Shown here piece after piece: positions 43,695 through 52,391 of a stretch of DNA of 64,000 bases. The stretch is from Lysinibacillus sp. FSL M8-0337. Its GTDB lineage: Bacteria > Bacillota > Bacilli > Bacillales_A > Planococcaceae. The stretch is from assembly GCF_038593855.1 (NCBI RefSeq), contig NZ_CP151996.1, forward strand, positions 434,001 to 498,000, read 5' to 3'. The notes below the pieces were generated by a model. That model was not told where the DNA came from and did no database searches. It worked only from the letters and a program-made list of their open reading frames with translations. A program made the position numbers and the translations under genes. How positions within the stretch are numbered: the stretch's first letter is position 1; each line of letters starts with the position of its first letter.

Positions 43695-43878
43695 AGAGCT
43701 TACATTTTAGTAAGCTAGGACACTTGGTCCCAGAATGTGATGAGTGCTATGCGGCATTTGAACAACCCAAACCCAAGCCAAATGCCCCATGATTCTCATC
43801 CTTTCCAGGACCAAAAATAAGAAAAGCTTTCTGTTCCCACGGACACGTCTCCGGGGAAGAGAAAGCTTTTCTTTTTCG
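43695..43878 (+). ncRNA. Candidate structured small RNA with three hairpins
   Basis: Between ywhD and pbpG. Hairpin 1: AGCTTAC-(6)-GTAAGCT. Hairpin 2 (43727-43816): a rod with TTGGTCC/GGACCAA, GATGAG/CTCATC, ATG/CAT and GGCATTTG/CAAATGCC helices separated by small loops, and a C-rich apical loop (ACAACCCAAACCCAAG). Hairpin 3 is a terminator with a 14-bp stem. No known family recognised. The reverse strand contains a 27-codon frame, so a short peptide or a dispersed repeat are alternatives. Confidence 0.4.
43819..43878. terminator. Bidirectional terminator
   Basis: AAGAAAAGCTTTCT ... AGAAAGCTTTTCTTTTT, 14-bp stem; serves the transcript above and/or pbpG from the other strand. Confidence 0.8.
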
Positions 43879-43948
43879 CTTTATGTCTATAGCCTTTGTC
43901 GAGAGCTTTCATTAAATAAAACGATGATGACCCACTAAAGGTTGCGCA

Positions 43949-46003
43949 TTATTGTTTATTATTGAAGAACGGTAGCATATTCCAAAATTCTCCCCACGTA
44001 TTGCTATCCAGAATATCAAAGTTTGTACATTTTTCACTAGGTACATCTTTCGTTTCTAAATATACAAGACGTTGTTTAGGGCAGGCATCTGTTGCAAGCT
44101 TTCCTGTTTCAATATCAATTACTACTCCTTTAACGCCTTTTGGTTTTGTGAAATCTTCGTTTTTAGTCCCTTTATTGACGCTTTCCATAAAGTCGATCCA
44201 AATTTGCTTTGTTGCAGCTGAATCTTCTTTCGAAGTAAGGTTTTTACCTTGGTCGTAGCCGTTCCAAACACCCGCTGTTAAATTTGGTGTAAAGCCGATC
44301 AGCCACTGATCACTATTGGTAGAACCAGATTTTGCGGCATACGTATGGGTCATACGTGAACGAATACTAATCCCTGTAGCAGGTGAATAATCACTAAATA
44401 CAGGATCGAAAATACCAGTCATCATTTCTGTTAGTATATAGGTATTTTCTTTTGACAGCACCGTTTCATTTTGTTTTTCAACGTTTTTATTATCGTAAAT
44501 AACTTCTCCATTGGCATTTTTAATGGAGATAATCGTTGTCGGCACGGTTTTTTGTCCTTGTGACGCTAAAATATTATAAGCGTTGGTCATATCGTACAGT
44601 GTCGTTTCCATCGTTCCAAGAGCAAGTGATAGATTGTCTTTAGAGCCTATATTTACGCCAAAACGGTCTGCTATATTATGAAATGCCTTAAATCCTATAT
44701 CCTCTAACGTTTTAACTGCATAAATATTATCAGAAATTGCAATTGCCTGAGCCATTGTCATGTCATGGTCTGCGAATTCACCGTTGACGTTTTTAGGAGA
44801 GTAAGTGCTGCGTCCATTATCAATAGTGAACGTAGTTTGTCCGACATCTAAAAACGTTAAAGGCGTATAACCATTTTCTAACGCTGCGGCATATAAAACA
44901 GGCTTAATTGTTGACCCTGGTTGACGTTTCGCTTGTGTCACACGGTTAAAAGAGCTTGCTGCATAATCTTTCCCTCCAACAAGCGCTGTAACAGCTCCTG
45001 TTTTCGATTGCATACTGACAAATCCTGTTTGCAAATCATTAGCTGGCATATTTTTAGCTACAGCTTCTTCTGCTGCTTTTTGATGACCTAGGTTAAGCGT
45101 TGTTTGAATGGTCCAACCGCCTTCGCTAATATCCAGATTTTTTGCTTTTAAAATTTCACTTGCTTCTTGCCAAGCTACATCTAAGAAATAAGGTGCCACG
45201 GATTTAGCGGCAACCCACATATCATTCTTTAAGACAAGTTGCTCTTCTTGTGCACGCGTTTTCTCTTCTTGTGTTATCGCGCCTTGATCTGCCATCAGTT
45301 TTAAAATGACGTGCTGGCGATTTGTTGCCTTTTCAAGATTGGCAATGGGTGAGTAAATACTTGGTCCTTTCGGTACACCTGCCAGCATGGATGCCTCCGC
45401 TAACGTCAAGTCTTTTGCTGATTTTCCGTAATAATAGCGACTTGCAGCTTCTACGCCATACATACCATGTCCGTAGTAAACCGTGTTCAAATAACCTTCT
45501 AATATTTCGTCTTTATTATAAAAAACTTCTAATCTATAAGCATACAATGCCTCGTTTGCTTTTCGAGTCCATGATTTTTCATGGGATAAATATAAATTTC
45601 GAGCATATTGTTGGGTGATCGTACTTGCACCTTGCACCTTACTACCAGCCTTAATATCAACTAATAACGCACCGGCAATACGAGAAAAGTCAAAACCGCT
45701 ATGTTTGTAGAAATCTTTATCTTCTACAGCGACGGCTGCTTTTACTAAATAGGGTGACATCTCATCAAGACTTACCCAATAGCGACGTTCATTTGTAAAA
45801 TGGTCTCCAATTTGGTTCTCGTTTTCATCTAAGAAAATAGAGGCTTTTGGTACAGTTAAAGGCGGTGCACCAGCCACTTGAACATAGACGCGTAGTGCAA
45901 TAAATGCTACTACTATTGCAGATGCAAAGGCGACAAAAAGTGTAAGCGTTTTGCGTGTACGCTTTATACGCTTTTGCTTACGTTGATAGCTTTTTCTTTT
46001 CAT
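43949..46003 (-). CDS. pbpG: Class A penicillin-binding protein (PbpG/PBP2d-like)
   Basis: 684 residues. Basic cytoplasmic tail, membrane anchor (20-41), GT51 glycosyltransferase domain with Glu94 (AVEDKDFYKHSGF) and GASTITQQYARNLYL, then the transpeptidase domain with the active serine in QPGSTIKP and KSGSTNSDQW. It polymerises and crosslinks peptidoglycan. Length and position in the ywh cluster match PbpG (PBP2d), which works in spore peptidoglycan synthesis. GAGGTG ribosome site. Confidence 0.88.
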   Translation of the reverse strand: MKRKSYQRKQKRIKRTRKTLTLFVAFASAIVVAFIALRVYVQVAGAPPLTVPKASIFLDENENQIGDHFTNERRYWVSLDEMSPYLVKAAVAVEDKDFYKHSGFDFSRIAGALLVDIKAGSKVQGASTITQQYARNLYLSHEKSWTRKANEALYAYRLEVFYNKDEILEGYLNTVYYGHGMYGVEAASRYYYGKSAKDLTLAEASMLAGVPKGPSIYSPIANLEKATNRQHVILKLMADQGAITQEEKTRAQEEQLVLKNDMWVAAKSVAPYFLDVAWQEASEILKAKNLDISEGGWTIQTTLNLGHQKAAEEAVAKNMPANDLQTGFVSMQSKTGAVTALVGGKDYAASSFNRVTQAKRQPGSTIKPVLYAAALENGYTPLTFLDVGQTTFTIDNGRSTYSPKNVNGEFADHDMTMAQAIAISDNIYAVKTLEDIGFKAFHNIADRFGVNIGSKDNLSLALGTMETTLYDMTNAYNILASQGQKTVPTTIISIKNANGEVIYDNKNVEKQNETVLSKENTYILTEMMTGIFDPVFSDYSPATGISIRSRMTHTYAAKSGSTNSDQWLIGFTPNLTAGVWNGYDQGKNLTSKEDSAATKQIWIDFMESVNKGTKNEDFTKPKGVKGVVIDIETGKLATDACPKQRLVYLETKDVPSEKCTNFDILDSNTWGEFWNMLPFFNNKQ

Positions 46004-46312
46004 CCGACTTCACCTCGATTTCTAACAACTTGCGTTTAGTATGTGTCTGAATATTCTTCTTTAATCGGAATTGTAAGCAAAAACTATTGCACTTTATTCA
46101 AAAACATCTATACTTTTTTTGTACTGATATGAAACGCTAGCTTTCGACAACAACATTGCACTTTGTAGATTTTAAATGAATTTTGCTAGACGTTCCAATA
46201 ATGTATACGAGGATTTACTAAGTGAGGTTTCATTACAAACCTGTAAGTCCTTTTGGTGTAATGACTATAACAACTGAATTATAGGAAGTTCAGAGATTAA
46301 TGGAGGCTAGAT
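46004..46312. other. Divergent intergenic region pbpG/speB
   Basis: 309 AT-rich bases. AATGGAGG at 46300-46307 is the speB ribosome site. No clear sigma-F/G promoter for pbpG or other element could be assigned. Confidence 0.35.
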
Positions 46313-47185
46313 ATGAGATTTGATGAAGCTTATTCAGGAAATGTTTTTATAAAAAGTCATCCTACTTATGAGGATGCGCAGGCAGTTATTTACGGCATGC
46401 CGATGGACTGGACAGTAAGTTACCGTCCAGGGTCACGTTTTGGTCCACAACGTATTCGTGAAGTGTCGATTGGCCTAGAAGAGTATAGCCCATATTTAGA
46501 TCGCGAATTAGAAGAGGTCAAGTATTTTGATGCTGGGGATATTCCATTACCATTCGGCAATGCCCAACGTTCTTTAGATGAAATTGAGAAATTCATTGTG
46601 AAGTTATTAGAAGATGGCAAAATTCCTGTCGGTATGGGCGGCGAGCATTTAGTGTCTTGGCCTGTAATGAAGGCAGTGTCTGCAAAGTACGATGACTTAG
46701 CCATTATTCATTTTGATGCACATACAGATTTACGTGTGGAATATGAAGGGGAGCCACTTTCCCATTCAACACCGATTCGTAAAATTGCTGAGCATATTGG
46801 ACCGAAAAATGTCTATTCATTTGGTATTCGTTCAGGTATGAAGGAAGAATTTGAATGGGCGAAAGAAAACGGTATGCACATTTCAAAATTTGAAGTGTTA
46901 GAACCGTTAAAAGAAGTGTTACCAACATTAGCAGGCCGCAATGTATACGTGACAATTGATATCGACGTACTAGATCCAGCGCATGCACCTGGTACAGGTA
47001 CTGTAGATTGTGGGGGCATTACGTCGAAAGAGTTATTAGCTTCTATTCATGCAATTGCTGCAAGTGGCGTCAATGTAGTAGGCTTTGACTTAGTTGAAGT
47101 AGCACCAATCTATGACACATCAGAAATGACAGCCAATACGGCAAGTAAATTATTAAGAGAAATGATTTTAGGCTGGGTAAAATAA
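46313..47185 (+). CDS. speB: Agmatinase
   Basis: 290 residues, the B. subtilis SpeB size. Binuclear manganese ligands: His112 (GMGGEHLVSWP), Asp135/His137/Asp139 (HFDAHTDLR) and the DIDVLDPAHAPGTGT motif. Hydrolyses agmatine to putrescine and urea. In B. subtilis it follows speE; here the spermidine synthase gene is absent between pbpG and speB. Confidence 0.93.
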   Translation: MRFDEAYSGNVFIKSHPTYEDAQAVIYGMPMDWTVSYRPGSRFGPQRIREVSIGLEEYSPYLDRELEEVKYFDAGDIPLPFGNAQRSLDEIEKFIVKLLEDGKIPVGMGGEHLVSWPVMKAVSAKYDDLAIIHFDAHTDLRVEYEGEPLSHSTPIRKIAEHIGPKNVYSFGIRSGMKEEFEWAKENGMHISKFEVLEPLKEVLPTLAGRNVYVTIDIDVLDPAHAPGTGTVDCGGITSKELLASIHAIAASGVNVVGFDLVEVAPIYDTSEMTANTASKLLREMILGWVK

Positions 47186-47220
47186 TACAGGCTTTGTATA
47201 GGTTGTTATAAGGCGGTTTG

Positions 47221-47253
47221 AATGGGGTTAGCGAAGAGCTAACCCCATTTTTA
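47221..47253 (+). terminator. Rho-independent terminator
   Basis: AATGGGGTTAGC-GAAGA-GCTAACCCCATTTTT. Confidence 0.88.
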
Positions 47254-47793
47254 GCTCCAATTGCCTTTAAACTCTCACTAAATAAGGATAAGGTTTGCTT
47301 CGCCATCTCTAACTATATAAAATGATTTTGAAAAACTATATGAGAGCCGTACTTACAGTCGAATTCTGATGTATTTGGTACGTTACGCAATGAGGAGTAC
47401 TTAAACTTAAAGAAAGTTATTGCAACTAAAAAGGCTAGTGAAGAATATACAAGAAGTAGCTAACAATGATAAAGTTGGAGACGTTTCGAAGAACATTTTA
47501 AAATGATGATAGTAATTACCAAATAACTTTAAACAGGAACTACAACAATGATGAAAAGAAGATTCTTCACGGAATTATCGCATGGTATTCAAGAAGTTTC
47601 ATCCCGATGCATGCGGTAATGATGGTAGCAAGATGAAGTTTTTGATGAAGTTAAAGGAGTAAAAGGGGTTATAAAGGAGAGGGAATAGATTTCTTCTATG
47701 CTTATTCCCTCTCTGACGAAGACTTCGATTTATCACAAACTAAATATTTACTGATTTAAAATAAAAAATTTTTAATTGTAAAGGGAGAATGCA
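47254..47793. other. Gene-poor stretch with degraded coding sequence
   Basis: About 540 bases with short broken frames only. A fragment at about 47570-47662 is listed separately. AAAGGGAG at 47780-47787 is the ribosome site of the MerR gene. Confidence 0.4.
47570..47662 (+). pseudogene. Possible J-domain remnant
   Basis: In one frame this reads NYRMVFKKFHPDACGNDGSK and on to a stop; the YR-x3-KKFHPD-x-G pattern is the helix II and HPD loop of J domains. Upstream the frame is closed by stops, so only the end of a DnaJ-like domain survives. Weak because it is short. Confidence 0.3.
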
Positions 47794-48639
47794 GTGTATT
47801 CTATAGGTGAATTTTCAAAAATATGTGATATTCCAGTTAAAACAATACGTTATTATAGTGACATTGGATTACTAAAACCTTCTTACATAGATCCTGTAAC
47901 AAACTATCGGTATTATGACTATGACAAAATTCAAATCATGAAAAAAATTATGCTTTTAAAGAGTTGTCAATTTTCTTTAACTACAGTTAAGGAATTTATT
48001 AACAGCACTGAACAAGTACAACTAAAAAGTATATTAGCATATAAAATTGATGAACTTGAGGGAAAAAAAGAACAAATCTCCGAACAAATAGAAGAATTGA
48101 AACGATTAAACATGCAAATAGAGAAAGAAATTTCTATAATCCCAGGGCCTTTTTTATCCGATTGCTTTATTGAAAACCGAGAGGAGACCCTAGTGTATAC
48201 GATTCGTGAGAAAATAAAGGTCCAATTTATTGATGAATTGGTTAAAAATTTATTTAATCGAGTTTACGCTTTTAATCTCGTGATTACAGGGAAATTAATG
48301 GCTATCTTTCATGAAAGAGAATTTAGTCAAAAAGAGGCTGATATAGAGCTGCTTCTTCCAGTAGAACATATGAACAAAATAGAGGGCTTTAGGACTTTAT
48401 CCAGCGGGATATACGCATGTATTACTGTTAAAGGCCCCTATTCGGAGTTGAATGAAGGCTATAAAAAATTGAATAGTTGGATCTTCGAACAAAATCTAAC
48501 TCAGATAGGGAAAGAGATTGAAATTTATGAAGAAGGTCTTGTACCTGTCAATTTTAATAGTAGAGATATAAAACCAGATTTAAACAGACATCCATCAGAG
48601 TTTGTTACTAAAATTTGTATACCAGTAATTAAGAAATAA
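47794..48639 (+). CDS. MerR family regulator with GyrI-like effector domain
   Basis: 281 residues from a GTG (AAGGGAG upstream). N-terminal winged helix typical of MerR (YSIGEFSKICDIPVKTIRYYSDIGLLKP), a long dimerisation coiled coil (~80-125), and a C-terminal GyrI/BmrR-type ligand-binding domain. Such proteins sense small hydrophobic or cationic compounds. It is followed 80-1100 bases on by two amide hydrolase genes, which are the likely targets. Confidence 0.88.
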   Translation: MYSIGEFSKICDIPVKTIRYYSDIGLLKPSYIDPVTNYRYYDYDKIQIMKKIMLLKSCQFSLTTVKEFINSTEQVQLKSILAYKIDELEGKKEQISEQIEELKRLNMQIEKEISIIPGPFLSDCFIENREETLVYTIREKIKVQFIDELVKNLFNRVYAFNLVITGKLMAIFHEREFSQKEADIELLLPVEHMNKIEGFRTLSSGIYACITVKGPYSELNEGYKKLNSWIFEQNLTQIGKEIEIYEEGLVPVNFNSRDIKPDLNRHPSEFVTKICIPVIKK

Positions 48640-48734
48640 AGTTAGCTTATAGTTTTATATAAAAAACAGGGTAAACTCTCCACCAACTGGAGGGTTTATT
48701 CTTTTTATATACTAATATATTGGAGGGAATTAAA

Positions 48735-49718
48735 ATGTATCATCCGAGATTAAAGGGAGATGCTTATGAGGCAGGAAAGCATTATGCAGAAATTCTTTAT
48801 AAAAATGGATTTCGGTTTCCGAAAGTATCCGAAGAAAAATTAAAATTTGGAGAGTCATGCAAACATATTCTTACAGAATTTGATCCTAATGTTGTGAAAG
48901 AGATAAAAGGATTTGCAGAAGGCTGTCATACTTCTTATGAAGAAGTAAGTTCTTTTCTTTTAAGTATTGGGATATTTGAATTGGCCGGTCAATGTAGTAT
49001 TTTCTCAGCTTTTAACGGGAGAGAAATTATTATTGGTCGAAATTATGATATGCTCTTTAATCTAAAAAATTTTACAGAGTCCTCACTTGTTTGTTTTGAA
49101 GGGAGAAATAAGTATGTAGGTCATTCAGATTGTTTTATTGGAAAAGTTGATGGTATAAATCAACATGGTTTATTTGTAGGAATTACATCAGTTCCTCATG
49201 AGGGAATTATGCCAGGATTGAATTTTTATTTTGCTGTTAAATATATTTTAGAAAATTGTTGTACTGTGGAAGAAGGCATAAAAGTGTTAAAAAGATTTCC
49301 AAGTTCGGTATCTAATAACTACTTGTTAGCAGATCCATTAGGGAATATGGCTGTTGTTGAAGTTACCCCTAATGATTATCAAGTCCGCCTTCCTACAAAT
49401 AATTATATTCATTGTACAAATCACCATGAAAGTACATCACTATCTGAAAGTTGGAATTGGAGCAAATCAAAAGAACGTTTTGAAACATTAGATATACGTC
49501 TTAAAGAAAACGTCAATAAAATGAATCTTTCCACTGCACAATCAATTATGTCGGAAACCAAGGGACATGTTTGTTTAAATTTAAAAGAATATAATTTTGG
49601 TACGCTCTTCTCTGTTGTAGCAAACTTAAATACATTAGATATACTTAGAGCCGAAGGTCAACCAAACAAAGCAAAATATAAATCAGATAAACGATTGACA
49701 GATGCTGTTTTAAAATAA
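48735..49718 (+). CDS. C45-type Ntn hydrolase (acyl-coenzyme A:6-APA acyltransferase-like)
   Basis: 327 residues from ATG 48735 (GGAGG eight bases upstream). N-terminal YEAGKHYAEIL, and the predicted nucleophile Cys87 in LAGQCSIFSA, exposed by self-cleavage in this family. IIGRNYDMLF follows, then GKVDGINQHGLFVGITSVP and NYLLADPLGNMAVVE. These enzymes hydrolyse or transfer acyl groups on linear amides. It resembles the next gene over its whole length, indicating tandem duplication. Substrate unknown; no signal peptide. Confidence 0.82.
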   Translation: MYHPRLKGDAYEAGKHYAEILYKNGFRFPKVSEEKLKFGESCKHILTEFDPNVVKEIKGFAEGCHTSYEEVSSFLLSIGIFELAGQCSIFSAFNGREIIIGRNYDMLFNLKNFTESSLVCFEGRNKYVGHSDCFIGKVDGINQHGLFVGITSVPHEGIMPGLNFYFAVKYILENCCTVEEGIKVLKRFPSSVSNNYLLADPLGNMAVVEVTPNDYQVRLPTNNYIHCTNHHESTSLSESWNWSKSKERFETLDIRLKENVNKMNLSTAQSIMSETKGHVCLNLKEYNFGTLFSVVANLNTLDILRAEGQPNKAKYKSDKRLTDAVLK

Positions 49719-49775
49719 CTTCCTTTTTTAAAAATAAATACATTAATCAAAAATTCGAATTGGAGAGTGATAAAT

Positions 49776-50882
49776 ATGAATTCAATTCAAGCTTCTATTT
49801 CTTATCTTAAAGGCACCAGTTATGAAATTGGTAGACTGCAAGGAGAGGAAATAAAAAAGAATCCTAATGCAATGAATGTCATTTTATCATCTGAATCAAT
49901 AGATGAAACAAAATATAAGGATACGAAACAACTAATTGATCAATATGCTCCTGGTTTAAACGAAGAGCTACAAGGATTTGCAGATTCATTAAATATAAAG
50001 CCTAGTTGTCTTAACTTTTTTGATGAAACTTTACTACAACCAGGAGGATGTAGTTTAGGCGCTGTTTTACCATCTAAAACAAGTGATGGTAAAACCTATG
50101 TCCTTAGAAATTACGATTTGTCACCAGCTATATCTGATATGAGACTTTGTACAACTAAGGTAAAAGGGAAATACAGTCATACGGGATTCTCCGTTTCTTA
50201 CTTTGGTCGAAGTGAAGGCTTAAATGAAGAGGGATTCTGTGTAGCTTTTGCCTCATGCGGTATTCCAGTTGGAAAACATCCAGGAATGAAAAAGCCTATC
50301 CTAAAAGGACTTCAGTTTATGGTAATAGTAAGAGCTTTACTTGAAAATTGTAAAGATGTTGAGGAAGGAATTATTTATTTAGGGAATATGCCTATTGGAA
50401 CAAATATGAATTTGCTACTGTCAGATGCCAAAGGTAATGTAGCTTTAGTAGAAACGTATGATGGAGAAAAGGTCGTAAAAAGGGGCAATAAAAAATCAGG
50501 ATTTCTGATTGCAACTAATCATGCTGTAATGCCAAAAATAATGAAGCTTGAAGACGGAAAATTAGAACAATCTGAAATACGTTATAATTTTTTGAAAAAT
50601 AACTTAGAGAGTAATGATTTTTTTACAAAGAATAAATTACAACAATTAATGTTTAATGAATACCCTAATGGTGTAACAGTGCACAATTTCGAAGAAAATT
50701 TCGGAACTGTTCATTCTATTCTATTTAATCTTAACGACAAACAATTAGATATTTCTTTTGGTTCCCCTATAAATAATAAAATCTATAAATTAAAAGTAGG
50801 AGAAACCTTGCCTTTTAATGAATTAGAAGTTTTCATTGAGAACTCAAACTATGGACCAAACTTCTGGAAGTTAATCAAATAA
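49776..50882 (+). CDS. Linear amide C-N hydrolase, C45/choloylglycine-hydrolase-like
   Basis: 368 residues from ATG 49776 (TTGGAGAG upstream). Predicted N-terminal nucleophile Cys92 in QPGGCSLGAV, then YVLRNYDLSP, GRSEGLNEEGFCVAFASCG, and NLLLSDAKGNVALVE. Same architecture as the preceding gene but well diverged. Bile-salt hydrolase-like or penicillin-V-acylase-like activities occur in this clan. Its place behind a MerR regulator suggests a detoxifying or quorum-quenching type amidase, which is inference. Confidence 0.82.
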   Translation: MNSIQASISYLKGTSYEIGRLQGEEIKKNPNAMNVILSSESIDETKYKDTKQLIDQYAPGLNEELQGFADSLNIKPSCLNFFDETLLQPGGCSLGAVLPSKTSDGKTYVLRNYDLSPAISDMRLCTTKVKGKYSHTGFSVSYFGRSEGLNEEGFCVAFASCGIPVGKHPGMKKPILKGLQFMVIVRALLENCKDVEEGIIYLGNMPIGTNMNLLLSDAKGNVALVETYDGEKVVKRGNKKSGFLIATNHAVMPKIMKLEDGKLEQSEIRYNFLKNNLESNDFFTKNKLQQLMFNEYPNGVTVHNFEENFGTVHSILFNLNDKQLDISFGSPINNKIYKLKVGETLPFNELEVFIENSNYGPNFWKLIK

Positions 50883-50896
50883 TAATATGGCCAAAG

Positions 50897-50937
50897 AAAC
50901 ACTTTCAGCTGCATGATGAGCCGAGAGTGTTTTTTTG
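50897..50937 (+). terminator. Rho-independent terminator
   Basis: AAACACTTTC ... GAGAGTGTTTTTTT. Confidence 0.75.
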
Positions 50938-51061
50938 TCATTCCTCTATTCAATAATAAATCTCTTATTTCACCTTCTTGGAGGTTTGAAAAATCCTCTT
51001 GTTTCATGAGGTTTCTGGCGTTTTCCTTTTTGACAAAGCACTGTTAAAGCTCTATCCTTTT

Positions 51062-51091
51062 TTGAAAAAAATATAGAAAATCAATTTTAAT
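51062..51091 (+). promoter_or_regulatory. Possible promoter of bioXWF
   Basis: TTGAAA (51062-51067), 18-base spacer, TTTAAT (51086-51091), ending 22 bases before the BirA-type operator. Confidence 0.4.
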
Positions 51092-51112
51092 CTACCTTCC
51101 TCTCTACAAATG

Positions 51113-51141
51113 TGTTAACTTAATTATTATTAAGGTTAACT
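51113..51141. promoter_or_regulatory. BirA operator
   Basis: GTTAACTTAAT and its near-complement ATTAAGGTTAAC, with GTTAAC half-sites at 51114-51119 and 51135-51140. This is the biotin-repressor operator pattern and lies 36 bases before bioX, so the operon should be shut off by biotinyl-AMP-bound BirA. Confidence 0.88.
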
Positions 51142-51176
51142 CAATTCAAAGAAGTTAGAATGGGAGGAATAGGAGG

Positions 51177-51677
51177 ATGCGAAAGTTTTCTACATATGAT
51201 CTTGCTCAGATTTCATTACTAGCTTGTCTTATCATCGTTACAGGCATGTTTAAGATTCCAACAGGTATTCCTGGGTCTGAGTTTCAATTATCAGCACCGA
51301 TTGCCGTTGCGATTGCAGCAGTATTTGGATTTAAGCGATATTTTCTTGCGGGAATCATTGCAAGTCTAATCTTATTTTTACTAGGTATACACTCCATTTT
51401 AAATGTTGAAATTTCAATGATTTTCCGATTGACTGTTGGTCTAATCATTGTTTTATTAGGAACTTCAATTCCGGTACTAGTTGTGGCAGGACCGATTGGA
51501 ACAATGGTTGCTAGACTTGGTTTGGCCTTTACATTAGGAACTCCGTTTTTGCCACTATTCGTTTTGGCGATTCCAGGGATGGTCATTACGGCTGTCAGTG
51601 TTTATCCGATAACGAAAATGTTACATGCAATTAATAAGAAAGTAGCAGGTGATCATCATGTCAGAAACGTGTTATAG
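51177..51677 (+). CDS. bioX: BioX, ECF-type S component (biotin precursor uptake)
   Basis: 166 residues with five to six membrane segments and the S-component style N-terminus (YDLAQISLLACLIIVTGMFKIPTG). First gene of a BirA-controlled operon with bioW and bioF, the bioXWF arrangement described for Bacillus sphaericus. Because BioW uses free pimelate, uptake of pimelate is the favoured role; this is inference. It is distinct from BioY. AGGAGGAT ribosome site; overlaps bioW. Confidence 0.85.
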   Translation: MRKFSTYDLAQISLLACLIIVTGMFKIPTGIPGSEFQLSAPIAVAIAAVFGFKRYFLAGIIASLILFLLGIHSILNVEISMIFRLTVGLIIVLLGTSIPVLVVAGPIGTMVARLGLAFTLGTPFLPLFVLAIPGMVITAVSVYPITKMLHAINKKVAGDHHVRNVL

Positions 51678-52389
51678 CATTCGAATGCGTGCAGCTGAAA
51701 AAAATCTCGAAGTAGGAGAAAAGCATATATCTGGTGGTGAACGGATAGGAAATAATGTTCAAATAGAGCCAATTGTAAAACAGTTATTGAACAAAGCAAG
51801 AAATCATTCGCGCGGAGATGCTGACTTTATTCAAATTACCGTAGAAAAACTTACGGGTGATCAGATACTGTATATGCCACCGTTAGAAATTACGACAATT
51901 AATGAGGTTTCAATTGAAAAGGCACATAGTGAAGCTAGGAGTATATTAACCTCAGTAGGTGTTTCCAAGCAGGCTCAAAATGTTGCTTTTCATCTACTTG
52001 CTAGTAATCAAAATCTTCGTGGGGCCATCCTCCTTCATAGTCAAACTGGCTTGCGACTTGACAATCGCGGACTGAAAGGCGTTCGTGTATCACGAATCGA
52101 TTGGCAAGACGCTAATGTGGGTTTCAATGAGCGTGTTCGTGAAGCGCTAGCTCTGGCAACGAAAGTGGCAAATTCTCCGTATACCATCGCAGAATTATGT
52201 TGGTCAGATGATCCAGAATATGTTACTGGCTATGTAAGTAATCATGAGATTGGTTATGTCAGAATTACGCCTTTAAAAAGGGCAGGCTGTGAAAGTGGCG
52301 GACGTATTTTTTTTGTGTCAGATGAAGTTGAGCTAGAATCCTATATACACTATTTAGAAAGAGAACCTATTCTCATTAGGGGGCATTAA
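51658..52389 (+). CDS. bioW: 6-carboxyhexanoate-CoA ligase (pimeloyl-CoA synthetase)
   Basis: 243 residues from ATG 51658, overlapping bioX by 20 bases, with AGGTGA upstream. Matches BioW in length and in segments such as MRAAEKNLEVGEKHISGGER at the N-terminus, SRIDWQDANVG, and KRAGCESGGRIFFV. Activates pimelate with ATP and CoA to pimeloyl-CoA, the substrate of BioF encoded next. Confidence 0.95.
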   Translation: MSETCYSIRMRAAEKNLEVGEKHISGGERIGNNVQIEPIVKQLLNKARNHSRGDADFIQITVEKLTGDQILYMPPLEITTINEVSIEKAHSEARSILTSVGVSKQAQNVAFHLLASNQNLRGAILLHSQTGLRLDNRGLKGVRVSRIDWQDANVGFNERVREALALATKVANSPYTIAELCWSDDPEYVTGYVSNHEIGYVRITPLKRAGCESGGRIFFVSDEVELESYIHYLEREPILIRGH

Positions 52390-52391
52390 AA

